Shown here one piece after another: positions 32,972 to 40,826 of a stretch of 64,000 nucleotides of DNA. This DNA is from Streptomyces kurssanovii. Its GTDB lineage: Bacteria > Actinomycetota > Actinomycetes > Streptomycetales > Streptomycetaceae. Both the position numbers and the translations under genes were made by a program. The notes below the pieces were generated by a model. The model ran no database searches and was not told the DNA's origin. It was given only the letters and a program-made list of their open reading frames with translations. Each line of letters begins with the position of its first letter. Positions within the stretch are counted from its first letter, which is position 1. The stretch lies in NCBI RefSeq assembly GCF_014649695.1, contig NZ_BMTN01000018.1, forward strand, positions 1 to 64,000, in the 5' to 3' direction.

Positions 32972-33055
32972 CTACAGCACCGGCAGGGACTTGCGCAGCT
33001 CGAAGGCCGTGACCTCGAAGCGGTACTCCTCCCATTCCTGCTTCTTTTTGCGGAG
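32972..33055 (-). repeat. copy B of glnA2 3' end; putative att site
   Basis: 84 bp, about 93% identical to the glnA2 end. It encodes KKKQEWEEYRFEVTAFELRK, SLPVL and a TAG stop on the minus strand. Similarity stops abruptly at GCGGAG (33055). It lies between islands 1 and 2. Confidence 0.87.
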
Positions 33056-33614
33056 ACTTGTGCGACGCGGGGCGGCCCTCGAACGACTCGTGCCGAGGTA
33101 CCGGTGACCTACTATCGAGCGGTCGTCCACGGTCGTTGTTGGTTGGCCTTGGCCAACCTTCGCACGGCCCACCCACACGGCCTCCCGATCAGCAGCACAT
33201 CCTCTCGGCGCGCGTCCCTAATTTGGAATCGTGATTTCGTGACGGATCAGGCCGGTCCCGGCGAGGCAGCGTCGATGAGCTCGCTGCGGTACTGGATCTT
33301 GCGCAGGCTCTGCGTAGACGCCAACAGACGTCGGTGGAACGGCTTTGGCCGGTGTCCTGCCCGGTTTGGGGTCGGGCGTGATCAGAGGGCCGTACGCTGC
33401 CGGACAGTGGCCATGATCGGCTTTTCTGTGCGCGTCGTTGAGGCGTGTGGCAGGAGTCCGGGACTGGCGCTGGCTGACGTGACAGACTGATCGTTGACCC
33501 TCGCTCACCAGCTCTGCCGTGAATGCCGTGCGCGACACCGACCTGATCAGGTGCCTGAATTCGAGTGGCAATGGGTGTGCGCCCAGGACAGTGGTTCTGC
33601 GCGGGTGCGGGGCC
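33056..33614. other. gene-poor stretch with a perfect palindrome
   Basis: About 560 bp without a gene I can support. GGTTGGCC-TT-GGCCAACC (33141-33158) is a perfect palindrome with 8-bp arms, a possible operator. Around 33230-33310 the minus strand reads SLRKIQYRSELIDAA in one frame, which may be a decayed coding fragment. Confidence 0.45.
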
Positions 33615-35708
33615 CTACATGCGAGAGGTGTTCGTCATGCCCTGGGCGCGCGCGACGAGCAGGGCGACATCATCGTGGTCGTACGGCTGTCGGAGCGCTT
33701 GCAGGAGCCGGTCACAGGTTTTCTCCAACGGCCGGTCGGGGTCGTCCAGGAGTCGGAGGAGGAGATTGAGGCGGTCGTCGAGGGGCTCGTGGCGGGTTTC
33801 GACCAGGCCGTCGGTGTAGAGCACGAGCTGGTCTCCGGGACGGAACTCGACTACGGCGCTGTGGAAGGGCACACCGCCGACGCCGAGCGGTGCACCCGTG
33901 GGCAGATCGAGCAGCTCCGCGGGCCCACTGGCGCGCACCAGAGCGGGCGGCAGGTGTCCGGCGCAGGCGATACAGCATTGCCGGTCGTGGGGGTCGTAGA
34001 CGGCGTAGATGCAGGTGGCGATGTAGTGACCCAGACCGGCTGTGATCTTGTCGAGATGCTCGAGCAGGCGGGCGGGTTCGAGGTCTAGTGAAGCCAGGGT
34101 GCTGGTGGCGGTGCGCAGCCGGCCCATGGTGGTGGCGGCGTCGATACCGCTGCCCATCACATCGCCCACGACAAGCGCGGTCTTGTCGCCTTCCAGCGGT
34201 ATGACGTCGAACCAGTCACCGCCGACCTCGATCGCGGCTCCAGCCGGCTGGTAGCGCGAGGCAACGGACAAGCCCACCGTGCAGGGCGGATGCTCCGGCA
34301 GCAGGCTGCGCTGGAGGGTGACGGCGGTATTGCGCGCACTTTGGTACCAGCGGGCGTTGTCGATCTGCACCGCTGCGCGGGCGCCCAGCTCACGGGCCAG
34401 GACCATGTCGTCGTGGTCGAAAGGCAGGGGGTTGCTGGTGCGTTTGAGGTCCAGGGCGCCGAGCACTTCGCCGCGGGCGGTCAACGGCACCGCGAGATAG
34501 GAGTGGACGCCCGCCCGGGCCAGGAGCACGGCCTCGTCGGGGTCACGGGCGATGCGCGGCAGATCCCCCTCGCCCACATGGCGCACCATGACCGGGCGGC
34601 CGGTGTGCACGCACTGGGTGACCAGGCGGTCGGCGGCGTACTGGGCGATGTGCCCGCGGGCGTCGGCTGTTTGGAGGGCTTCGGTGGGGTGGGCGGCCTT
34701 GACGGCGAGGGCCCGGATGACAGCCGGGCCGGTGGCCGAGAGCTCACTGCGGCGGCCTTCCAGGACGGAGTCCAATACGTCCACTGCTGCGATGTCGGCG
34801 AGTTCGGGGACAGCGACATCGGCCAGTTCGCGGGCGGTCCGGTCCAGTTCCAGGGTCGTGCCGATGCGGGCGGAGGCGTCGGCGATGAGGGCCAGTCGCC
34901 GACGGGCGCGCTCTGCCTCGGTGGCCGCCCGGTGCCGTTCGGTGACATCCACCACCGAGGTGGCCACACCCAGAATCCGCCCACCGGGATCCTCCAGCCG
35001 GAAGAAGGAGACCGACCAGGCGCGGTCATGGTCCGGGTCTGCCGGGGTGCGGCCGACGGCGTGCTGGTTGACCTGGGGGATCCCGGTGTCCAGCACCTGG
35101 CGCAGGGCGGCTTCGATCTCATCGACGTTCGAGAACGACAGCACGTCGTGGAAGGCGCGGCCGAGGTGTTCGTCGGCAGGTATACCGTGGATCAGCTCCA
35201 GCGCCGGGTTGACGGACAGGTACCGCAGATCGAAGTCCAGGACGGCCAGGCCGATCGGGGACTGGGAGACCAACTGTACGGACAGCGCCTGGTCCCTCTC
35301 CACCTGGCGCAAGGCCGCCTGATCCGCGGCGATGCCCAGAGCGTAGAAGTCTCCGCGGTCATCCAGGAGCCGCATGTTGCGGAACTCCACGAGCCGGGTA
35401 CTGCCGTCCTTGTGCCGGATGGGGAAGGCTCCGGCCCAGCGTCGGCCGGTGCCCATCACCTCGCCGAACAGTTTGGTGATCATGTCGAAGTGCTGCTCGC
35501 GGACCACGAGCCGAGCGGCGTACTGGCCCAGCGCCTCTTCGGCGGTGTAACCGAACAGTTCCTCGGCCTCGGGGCTCCACAGCACGATCCGCCCCTGCGC
35601 GTCGAGCACCACGGCTGCCACGCCCAGCACATCCAGCAGCCCACTCGGCTGGGAGACGGCGAAGGCCGTCTCGTCGCCGTTCGTCTTGACGGTTCGGGCT
35701 GCGTTCAT
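33615..35708 (-). CDS. PAS-PAS-GAF-SpoIIE (RsbU-type) serine phosphatase
   Basis: 697 residues from ATG 35708, with GGAGG 9 nt upstream. Domain order: PAS (~25-135, LGVAAVVLDAQGRIVLWSPEAEELFGYTAEEALGQ), second PAS (~150-265, with NPALELIHGIP), GAF (~285-450, AGVHSYLAVPLTARGEVLGALDLKR), SpoIIE/PP2C (~480-690). The phosphatase has VGGDWFDVIPLEGDKTALVVGDVMGSGIDA (metal aspartates) and LVLYTDGLVE. Such proteins dephosphorylate anti-anti-sigma factors in partner-switching cascades after sensing redox or ligand signals. No anti-sigma gene is adjacent. Carried on island 2 beside an integrase remnant. Confidence 0.9.
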   Translation of the reverse strand: MNAARTVKTNGDETAFAVSQPSGLLDVLGVAAVVLDAQGRIVLWSPEAEELFGYTAEEALGQYAARLVVREQHFDMITKLFGEVMGTGRRWAGAFPIRHKDGSTRLVEFRNMRLLDDRGDFYALGIAADQAALRQVERDQALSVQLVSQSPIGLAVLDFDLRYLSVNPALELIHGIPADEHLGRAFHDVLSFSNVDEIEAALRQVLDTGIPQVNQHAVGRTPADPDHDRAWSVSFFRLEDPGGRILGVATSVVDVTERHRAATEAERARRRLALIADASARIGTTLELDRTARELADVAVPELADIAAVDVLDSVLEGRRSELSATGPAVIRALAVKAAHPTEALQTADARGHIAQYAADRLVTQCVHTGRPVMVRHVGEGDLPRIARDPDEAVLLARAGVHSYLAVPLTARGEVLGALDLKRTSNPLPFDHDDMVLARELGARAAVQIDNARWYQSARNTAVTLQRSLLPEHPPCTVGLSVASRYQPAGAAIEVGGDWFDVIPLEGDKTALVVGDVMGSGIDAATTMGRLRTATSTLASLDLEPARLLEHLDKITAGLGHYIATCIYAVYDPHDRQCCIACAGHLPPALVRASGPAELLDLPTGAPLGVGGVPFHSAVVEFRPGDQLVLYTDGLVETRHEPLDDRLNLLLRLLDDPDRPLEKTCDRLLQALRQPYDHDDVALLVARAQGMTNTSRM

Positions 35709-35784
35709 CCCGGAATCCCTCCGCCTCTCACCCACAGCCTACGGCCCGGCGCCGAGAGCGCAGCTCACGGAGTTCTTACACAAA

Positions 35785-36090
35785 GTGCCACTTCTGAACG
35801 TAGCGACACCCCTGCGGGCCGCCGCTCATCTCGACGCGTACGCCCGACCGGGCAGCACCGGGCTGTTGTTCACCGGGGCACGGGGCGGACAACTGCGCCG
35901 GAACAACTTCCGCCGCCTGTGGCTCAGGGCCCTGGAGGCGACCGGCCTCGGGGACGTGCACTTCCACGATCTGCGCCATACCGGGAAAACTATGCCGAGC
36001 AGCGACGGCCGGGCGCGAAAGGCCGTGGACACCGTGTACGAGGCCGCCTCTCCCACACCCGACGGCCCACAGACGGCCCAGGGAGCCTGA
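35785..36090 (+). pseudogene. tyrosine recombinase/integrase fragment
   Basis: About 100 codons of an integrase catalytic domain: ATPLRAAAHLDAYARPG, LLFTGARGGQLRRNNFRRLW and VHFHDLRHTG. The last is the box II H-x-L-R-H motif. The upstream arginine of box I is not recognisable, and the frame runs out right after HDLRHTG, without the downstream H/W and nucleophilic tyrosine. The gene is therefore truncated at both ends or fused by deletion. It points at, and ends 76 bp before, the glnA2 3' end, as expected for an element integrated there. Confidence 0.8.
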
Positions 36091-36095
36091 GACGC

Positions 36096-36130
36096 CTCCG
36101 GGCCGACGGTCGGTGACCGTCGGCCCGGAG
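36096..36130 (-). terminator. 16-bp perfect hairpin terminator of glnA2
   Basis: Arms 36096-36111 and 36115-36130 form a perfect 16-bp stem with a 3-nt loop, 36 bp past the glnA2 stop. It is the counterpart of the hairpin at 30904-30932. Confidence 0.85.
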
Positions 36131-36165
36131 TGCCGTACAGCAGTGAAACCAGGGCTGACCTGGTC

Positions 36166-36253
36166 TTAGAGCACCGGCAGGGACTTGCGCAGCTCGAAGG
36201 CCGTGACCTCGCTGCGGTACTCCTCCCACTCCTGCTTCTTGTTGCGGAGGAAG
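36166..36253 (-). repeat. copy C: glnA2 3' end, proximal att site
   Basis: The authentic coding end of glnA2 that is repeated at 30970 and 32972. Across the three copies about 75 of 84 positions are invariant. The longest invariant block runs from GACTTGCGCAGCTCGAAGG through GCCGTGACCTCG. Confidence 0.85.
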
Positions 36254-37527
36254 AAGTCGAAGACGTGCTCGCCCAGCGTCTCCGCCACCAGCTCGCTGCG
36301 TTCCATCAGGTCGATCGCCTCGCCCAGGTTCTGCGGGAGCGGGGCGATGCCCATCGCGCGGCGTTCGGCGTCGGAGAGGGCCCACACGTCGTCGTCCGCG
36401 CCCGCGGGGAGCTCGTAGCCCTCCTCGATGCCCTTGAGGCCGGCGGCGAGCAGGACGGCGTAGGAGAGGTACGGGTTCGCGCCGGAGTCCAGGGAGCGGA
36501 CCTCGATGCGGGCGGAGCCGGTCTTGCCCGGCTTGTACATCGGGACGCGGATCAGCGCCGAGCGGTTGTTGTGGCCCCAGCAGATGTACGAGGGGGCCTC
36601 GCCGCCCGCGCCGGCGCTGCGGGCGGAGCCGCCCCAGATCCGCTTGTAGGAGTTGACCCACTGGTTGGTGACGGCCGAGATCTCCGCGGCGTGCTTCAGC
36701 AGGCCGGCGATGAAGGAGCGGCCCACCTTGGAGAGCTGGTACTCGGCGCCGGACTCGTAGAAGGCGTTGCGGTCGCCCTCGAAGAGCGAGAGGTGGGTGT
36801 GCATGCCGGACCCCGGGTACTCCGAGAACGGCTTCGGCATGAAGGTGGCCTGCACGCCCTGCTCGAGCGCCACCTGCTTCATGACCAGGCGGAACGTCAT
36901 GATGTTGTCCGCCGTGGACAGCGCGTCCGCGTAGCGCAGGTCGATCTCCTGCTGGCCCGGCGCGCCCTCGTGGTGGCTGAACTCCACCGAGATGCCCATG
37001 GACTCCAGCATGGTGATCGCCTGGCGGCGGAAGTCCATGCCGACGTTCTGCGGGGTGTGGTCGAAGTAGCCGGAGCTGTCGGCGGGCGTGGGGCGGCTGC
37101 CGTCGACGGGCTTGTCCTTGAGCAGGAAGAACTCGATCTCGGGGTGGGTGTAGAAGGTGAAGCCCAGGTCCGAGGTCTTGGCGAGGATCCGCTTGAGCAC
37201 GAAGCGGGGGTCCGCGAAGGACGGCGAGCCGTCGGGCATCAGGATGTCGCAGAACATCCGGGCCGTGCCCGGCGCCTCCGCGCGCCAGGGCAGGATCTGG
37301 AAGGTCCCCGGATCCGGCTTCGCGATCATGTCGGACTCGTACACCCGGGCGAAGCCCTCGATCGCGGAGCCGTCGAAGCCGATCCCCTCGTCGAAGGCCT
37401 GTTCCAGCTCGGCGGGTGCCACGGCGACCGACTTCAGGAAGCCGAGAACATCGGTGAACCACAGGCGTACGAAGCGGATGTCGCGCTCCTCGAGCGTGCG
37501 GAGCACGAATTCCTGCTGCTTGTCCAT
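36166..37527 (-). CDS. glnA2: glutamine synthetase-like enzyme GlnA2 (gamma-glutamylpolyamine synthetase family)
   Basis: 453 residues from ATG 37527. This start has TAGGAA 8 nt upstream; the ATG at 37545 has no usable site. GSI fold motifs: GIGFDGSAIEGFARV, HPEIEFFLLKD, VEFSHHEGAPGQQEIDLRYADAL, GSGMHTHLSLF and RIEVRSLDSGANPYLSYA. The adenylylation loop (N-L-Y-D-L-P) is absent: the corresponding region reads APLPQNLGEAIDLMERSEL, so GlnE should not act on it. It appears orthologous to S. coelicolor GlnA2 (SCO2241), reported to glutamylate polyamines instead of ammonium; this assignment is by similarity. Its last ~85 bp are an apparent integration site. Confidence 0.9.
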   Translation of the reverse strand: MDKQQEFVLRTLEERDIRFVRLWFTDVLGFLKSVAVAPAELEQAFDEGIGFDGSAIEGFARVYESDMIAKPDPGTFQILPWRAEAPGTARMFCDILMPDGSPSFADPRFVLKRILAKTSDLGFTFYTHPEIEFFLLKDKPVDGSRPTPADSSGYFDHTPQNVGMDFRRQAITMLESMGISVEFSHHEGAPGQQEIDLRYADALSTADNIMTFRLVMKQVALEQGVQATFMPKPFSEYPGSGMHTHLSLFEGDRNAFYESGAEYQLSKVGRSFIAGLLKHAAEISAVTNQWVNSYKRIWGGSARSAGAGGEAPSYICWGHNNRSALIRVPMYKPGKTGSARIEVRSLDSGANPYLSYAVLLAAGLKGIEEGYELPAGADDDVWALSDAERRAMGIAPLPQNLGEAIDLMERSELVAETLGEHVFDFFLRNKKQEWEEYRSEVTAFELRKSLPVL

Positions 37528-37681
37528 GTCTGAGTTCCTACCCATCCTTGCCCGTCACGGCGCGTGCCTGCTCCCTGGAGCATCCCATCCGCGGGTTTCG
37601 GGGAGGTTGCGCACGCGGCTGTGCCCATTGTGGGTCAGGGCCCACCCCGAGACGACCCTGAGGCCCCCTCACTCCTCCCGG

Positions 37682-37709
37682 ACATGTGTCAGGTTTCTTT
37701 GACACGTGT
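37682..37709 (+). promoter_or_regulatory. inverted repeat operator, TGTGTCA-N8-TGACACG
   Basis: ACATGTGTCA (37682-37691) and TGACACGTGT (37700-37709) are 10-bp arms with one mismatch and an 8-nt spacer. TTGACA (37699-37704) inside it could be a -35. It lies 50 bp before the regulator at 37760, between divergent glnA2 and the MMPL operon. It is probably the autoregulatory site of that regulator. Confidence 0.5.
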
Positions 37710-37759
37710 TCTGCGGGCGTGTCAGCGTGGACCTTCAGATACGAGGCGAAGGGGGCGCG

Positions 37760-38152
37760 ATGAGCGAGAACCCGGGCCCGGCACAGGGACCGGAGCTCAC
37801 GGGCGACGCGCTGCTGAAGGTCCTCACCGCCCTGGGCAATCCGCACCGGATGCGCATCGTCGCCGCCCTCTCGGACGGCCGCGACTACGTGAGCCGGCTC
37901 GCCCGTGAGCTGGCCATCGGACGCCCTCTGCTGCACATGCATCTGCAGCGCCTGGAGGCGGCGGGGCTGGTCCGGGGTGAGCTCGAGCTGTCCGAGGGAG
38001 GCAAGGCGATGAAGTTCTTCGAGCTGACGCCGTTCTGCTACGCGCTGACTCCAGAGGTCGTCGCGAGAGCCGCGCGCACGCTCACCGACGAGGGCAAGGA
38101 CGACAAGGGCAAGGACACGGAGAAGAACACGATGAAGGAGACGGCGAAATGA
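37760..38152 (+). CDS. ArsR/MarR-like winged-helix regulator
   Basis: 130 residues, ATG 37760 with AAGGGGG upstream. The winged helix covers ~15-90: LLKVLTALGNPHRMRIVAALSDGRDYVSRLARELAIGRPLLHMHLQRLEAAGLVRGELE, then the wing GKAMKFFELTPF. No metal-binding cysteines are present. A Lys/Asp/Glu-rich tail follows. It overlaps the next gene by 4 nt (ATGA), so it belongs to an operon with the small membrane protein and the MMPL transporter, which it likely controls. Confidence 0.85.
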   Translation: MSENPGPAQGPELTGDALLKVLTALGNPHRMRIVAALSDGRDYVSRLARELAIGRPLLHMHLQRLEAAGLVRGELELSEGGKAMKFFELTPFCYALTPEVVARAARTLTDEGKDDKGKDTEKNTMKETAK

Positions 38153-38403
38153 ACGGCGACGTCGTGGGAGCGGTCGGTGCCGCCGGGGTGTTCCTGCTGT
38201 GCATCGTCATCGTCTGGCAGGTCGCCGCGACCTGGCGGGCCCGCGTGCTGGCGACCCGGGACACCGAGTACCGCAAACTCGCGGAGAAGTACGCGCAGTT
38301 GCTGGAGGACAGCACCGAACTGCACCGGCGCACCCTCGACGAGCTGACGCAGACCCGTGTCTCTCTCTCCTCGATGGAGAAGATGATGCGCGAGATCGAG
38401 TAG
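38149..38403 (+). CDS. small single-pass membrane protein with coiled coil
   Basis: 84 residues. One N-terminal membrane helix (VVGAVGAAGVFLLCIVIVWQVAATW) precedes a charged helical segment, TEYRKLAEKYAQLLEDSTELHRRTLDELTQTRVSL, with heptad-like leucines. Translationally coupled to the regulator gene by an ATGA overlap. Possibly an accessory subunit of the MMPL transporter; no homologue of known function recognised. Confidence 0.75.
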   Translation: MNGDVVGAVGAAGVFLLCIVIVWQVAATWRARVLATRDTEYRKLAEKYAQLLEDSTELHRRTLDELTQTRVSLSSMEKMMREIE

Positions 38404-38572
38404 GGCCGCGAGGACCCGTCCGAAGTCGGTACGGCCAGGAGCTGCAACTCCCGGCCGTACCCGTGAAGCACAAGTCCCAGGCACTTCCCCCACGCCACGG
38501 CAGGTATGCGAACCCGTCACGCCGCGGCGCGGGCTCCGTGCGCCCCGCACTCCACACTCAAGGAGACTACTC

Positions 38573-40687
38573 ATGAGAGCGCTGCTCAAGCGCCTGGCCT
38601 CGGCGCCCGGCGGCCGGCGTACCAAATGGCTCGTCATGCTCGGCTGGATCGTCGTCGTCGTGGCCCTCGGCCCGCTCGCCGGAAAACTCGGCGAGGTCGA
38701 GGACACCGGACCGAACGCCTTCCTGCCGCAGGGGGCCGAGTCGGCCGCGGTCAACACGGAGCTGGAGAAGTTCCGCACCGACGAGGTCATGCCCGTCGTC
38801 GTCGTATACAGCTCCGACCGGCCGCTCACCGCCGGTGACCGTGCCGTGGCGGAGTCGGACCGCCGCGCGTTCGCCCCGCATGTCGCAGAGGGCCGGCAGC
38901 TGTCCCCCGTGCTGCCCTCCGACGACGGCAGGGCGCTGATGGTGGTCGTACCGCTGTCGGACGAGCTCGGCGACCGGGTCGAGGAGATCCGCGACATCGC
39001 CGGCGCCAACGCCCCGCCCGGCCTGGACGTCGCGGTCGGCGGACCGGCCGGCTCGCTGATGGACCAGGTGGCGGTCTTCGACACGCTCGACGCCACCCTG
39101 ATGATCGCCACCGGCCTGGTGGTGGCCGTGCTGCTGCTGATCACCTACCGCAGCCCGGTGCTGTGGCTGTTCCCGCTGCTGGCGGTCGGCTTCGCCGCCG
39201 TCCTGACCCAGGTCAGCACCTATTTGCTGGCGAAGTACGCCGGACTGCCCGTCGACCCGCAGAGCGCCGGCATCCTGATGGTCCTCGTCTTCGGCGTGGG
39301 CACCGACTACGCGCTGCTGCTGATCGCCCGCTACCGGGAGGAATTGCACCGCCAGGAGGACCGGCACGCGGCGATGAGGCTCGCGCTGCGGCGTTCTGGA
39401 CCGGCGATCCTCGCCTCCGCCGGCACGATCGCCGTCGGCCTGGCCTGCCTGTCGCTGGCCGACATCAACTCCTCCCGCTCGCTGGGCCTGGTCGGCGCGA
39501 TCGGCGTCGTCTGCGGCTTCCTGGCGATGGTCTCCGTACTGCCGGCGCTGCTGGTGGTCGCGGGCCGCTGGGTGTTCTGGCCCTTCGTGCCGCGTCATGG
39601 CACGCCCGTACGGAAGGCGGTCACCGTCTGGTCCCGAATCGGTGCGGCCGTCGCCCGGCGTCCGCGCTGGTCGTGGCTGATGTCGGCCGGCGTCACGGGT
39701 GTGCTGGCGCTCAGCGCGTTCGGCATCGACATGGGGCTCACCCAGGCGGAGATGTTCCAGGACAAGCCCGAGTCGGTCGTCGCCCAGGAGCGGATCTCGG
39801 CCCACTACCCGTCGGGCGCCTCCGACCCCGCGAAGATCGTCACGAACGCGGCGCAGGCGGGCGAGGTCGAGGCGGCCGCCGCGAAGGTGCCGGGCGTCGC
39901 CCGGGTCGACGCGGGCGACCGCACGCCCGACGGCGAACTCGCCACGCTGTCCGTCGTCCTGGAGGACGCCCCCGACAGCAACGCGGCCAAGGACACCGTC
40001 GACGCGCTGCGCTCCGCCGTCGACGACGTGGCGGGGGCCGACGCCTTGGTGGGCGGCACGACCGCGCAGACCCTGGACACCCAGCGGGCCGCCGACCGTG
40101 ACCTGCGGACCGTGATCCCGGTGGTGCTGCTGGTGGTCCTGCTCGTCCTGGTGTGGCTGCTGCGGGCGATCGTCGCCCCGGTGCTGCTGCTGGCGACGGT
40201 CGTGCTGTCGTACTTCGCGGCGCTCGGCGCCTCGAACCTTCTGTTCGAGCACGTCCTCGGCTTCGCCGGTGTCGACTGGTCGCTCCCGCTGATGGGCTTC
40301 GTCTTCCTCGTCGCCCTCGGCATCGACTACAACATCTTCCTGATGCACCGCGTCAGGGAGGAGTCGGAGCGGCTCGGCCTGGCGCGCGGTGTCCTCGAGG
40401 GCCTGACGACCACCGGCGGTGTCATCACGAGTGCGGGCGTCGTGCTCGCCGCGACGTTCGCGGTCTTCGCCGGACTGCCGCTGGTGACGATGGCGCAGAT
40501 GGGCACCATCGTCGGCATCGGCGTCCTGCTGGACACGTTCCTCGTCCGTACGGTTCTGGTGCCCGCCCTCGCCCTCGACCTGGGCCGCTGGTTCTGGTGG
40601 CCGGGCCGGCTGTTCAGGACCGGGGCACGGGCGGAGGCCGCCGCGGAGCGGCCCGCGCCGGCCGGGCGCGCGCCGGAACGGGTCTGA
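38573..40687 (+). CDS. MMPL-family RND transporter
   Basis: 704 residues, ATG 38573 with AAGGAG 8-9 nt upstream. Two repeats each contain a membrane helix, an extracytoplasmic porter domain and a bundle of five helices. Family motifs are VFGVGTDYALLLIARYREE (~245) and FLVALGIDYNIFLMHRVREE (~580), carrying the G-x-D-Y pairs that relay protons. MMPL proteins export lipids, siderophores or hydrophobic drugs. It is the third gene of the operon starting at 37760; the 169-bp gap before it has no terminator. Confidence 0.92.
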   Translation: MRALLKRLASAPGGRRTKWLVMLGWIVVVVALGPLAGKLGEVEDTGPNAFLPQGAESAAVNTELEKFRTDEVMPVVVVYSSDRPLTAGDRAVAESDRRAFAPHVAEGRQLSPVLPSDDGRALMVVVPLSDELGDRVEEIRDIAGANAPPGLDVAVGGPAGSLMDQVAVFDTLDATLMIATGLVVAVLLLITYRSPVLWLFPLLAVGFAAVLTQVSTYLLAKYAGLPVDPQSAGILMVLVFGVGTDYALLLIARYREELHRQEDRHAAMRLALRRSGPAILASAGTIAVGLACLSLADINSSRSLGLVGAIGVVCGFLAMVSVLPALLVVAGRWVFWPFVPRHGTPVRKAVTVWSRIGAAVARRPRWSWLMSAGVTGVLALSAFGIDMGLTQAEMFQDKPESVVAQERISAHYPSGASDPAKIVTNAAQAGEVEAAAAKVPGVARVDAGDRTPDGELATLSVVLEDAPDSNAAKDTVDALRSAVDDVAGADALVGGTTAQTLDTQRAADRDLRTVIPVVLLVVLLVLVWLLRAIVAPVLLLATVVLSYFAALGASNLLFEHVLGFAGVDWSLPLMGFVFLVALGIDYNIFLMHRVREESERLGLARGVLEGLTTTGGVITSAGVVLAATFAVFAGLPLVTMAQMGTIVGIGVLLDTFLVRTVLVPALALDLGRWFWWPGRLFRTGARAEAAAERPAPAGRAPERV

Positions 40688-40720
40688 CGCGCCGCCACAG
40701 GTCCGGGGCACCCGGCCCTC

Positions 40721-40753
40721 GCGGGGCCCCGTCGCATCGCGGCGGGGCCCCGC
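40721..40753 (+). terminator. hairpin terminator of the MMPL operon
   Basis: GCGGGGCCCCG (40721-40731) pairs with 40743-40753 across an 11-nt loop. Each arm is also self-complementary. Confidence 0.7.
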
Positions 40754-40812
40754 GCCGTGGCCGGGCGGCCGTCAATTGCCGCCCGTCTGCGGTGCCGGTG
40801 GCGTCCGCCCAC

Positions 40813-40818
40813 TACGAT
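40813..40818 (+). promoter_or_regulatory. -10 hexamer for a probable leaderless transcript
   Basis: TACGAT lies 8 nt before ATG 40827, with no Shine-Dalgarno sequence. Confidence 0.4.
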
Positions 40819-40826
40819 CTGCGGCC

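Larger units (their letters stand above)
33056..36165. mobile_element. accessory island 2 between copies B and C (degraded integrative element)
   Basis: A 3.1-kb block between copy B and the true glnA2 end. It contains a SpoIIE phosphatase gene and, 76 bp from copy C, a fragment of a tyrosine integrase. An integrase next to the att site is the usual layout of actinobacterial integrative elements. Replication, transfer and excisionase genes are missing. Confidence 0.68.

Noticed and set aside
30970-33055. Copies A and B as functional paralogous genes
   Set aside because: Only ~28 codons of similarity to glnA2 exist, and there is no start codon or gene body upstream. They are remnants or att sites, not genes.
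33218-33571. 117-codon minus-strand frame in the gene-poor part of island 2
   Set aside because: Composition looks random. A different frame (SLRKIQYRSELIDAA) looks slightly more protein-like, but neither can be supported.
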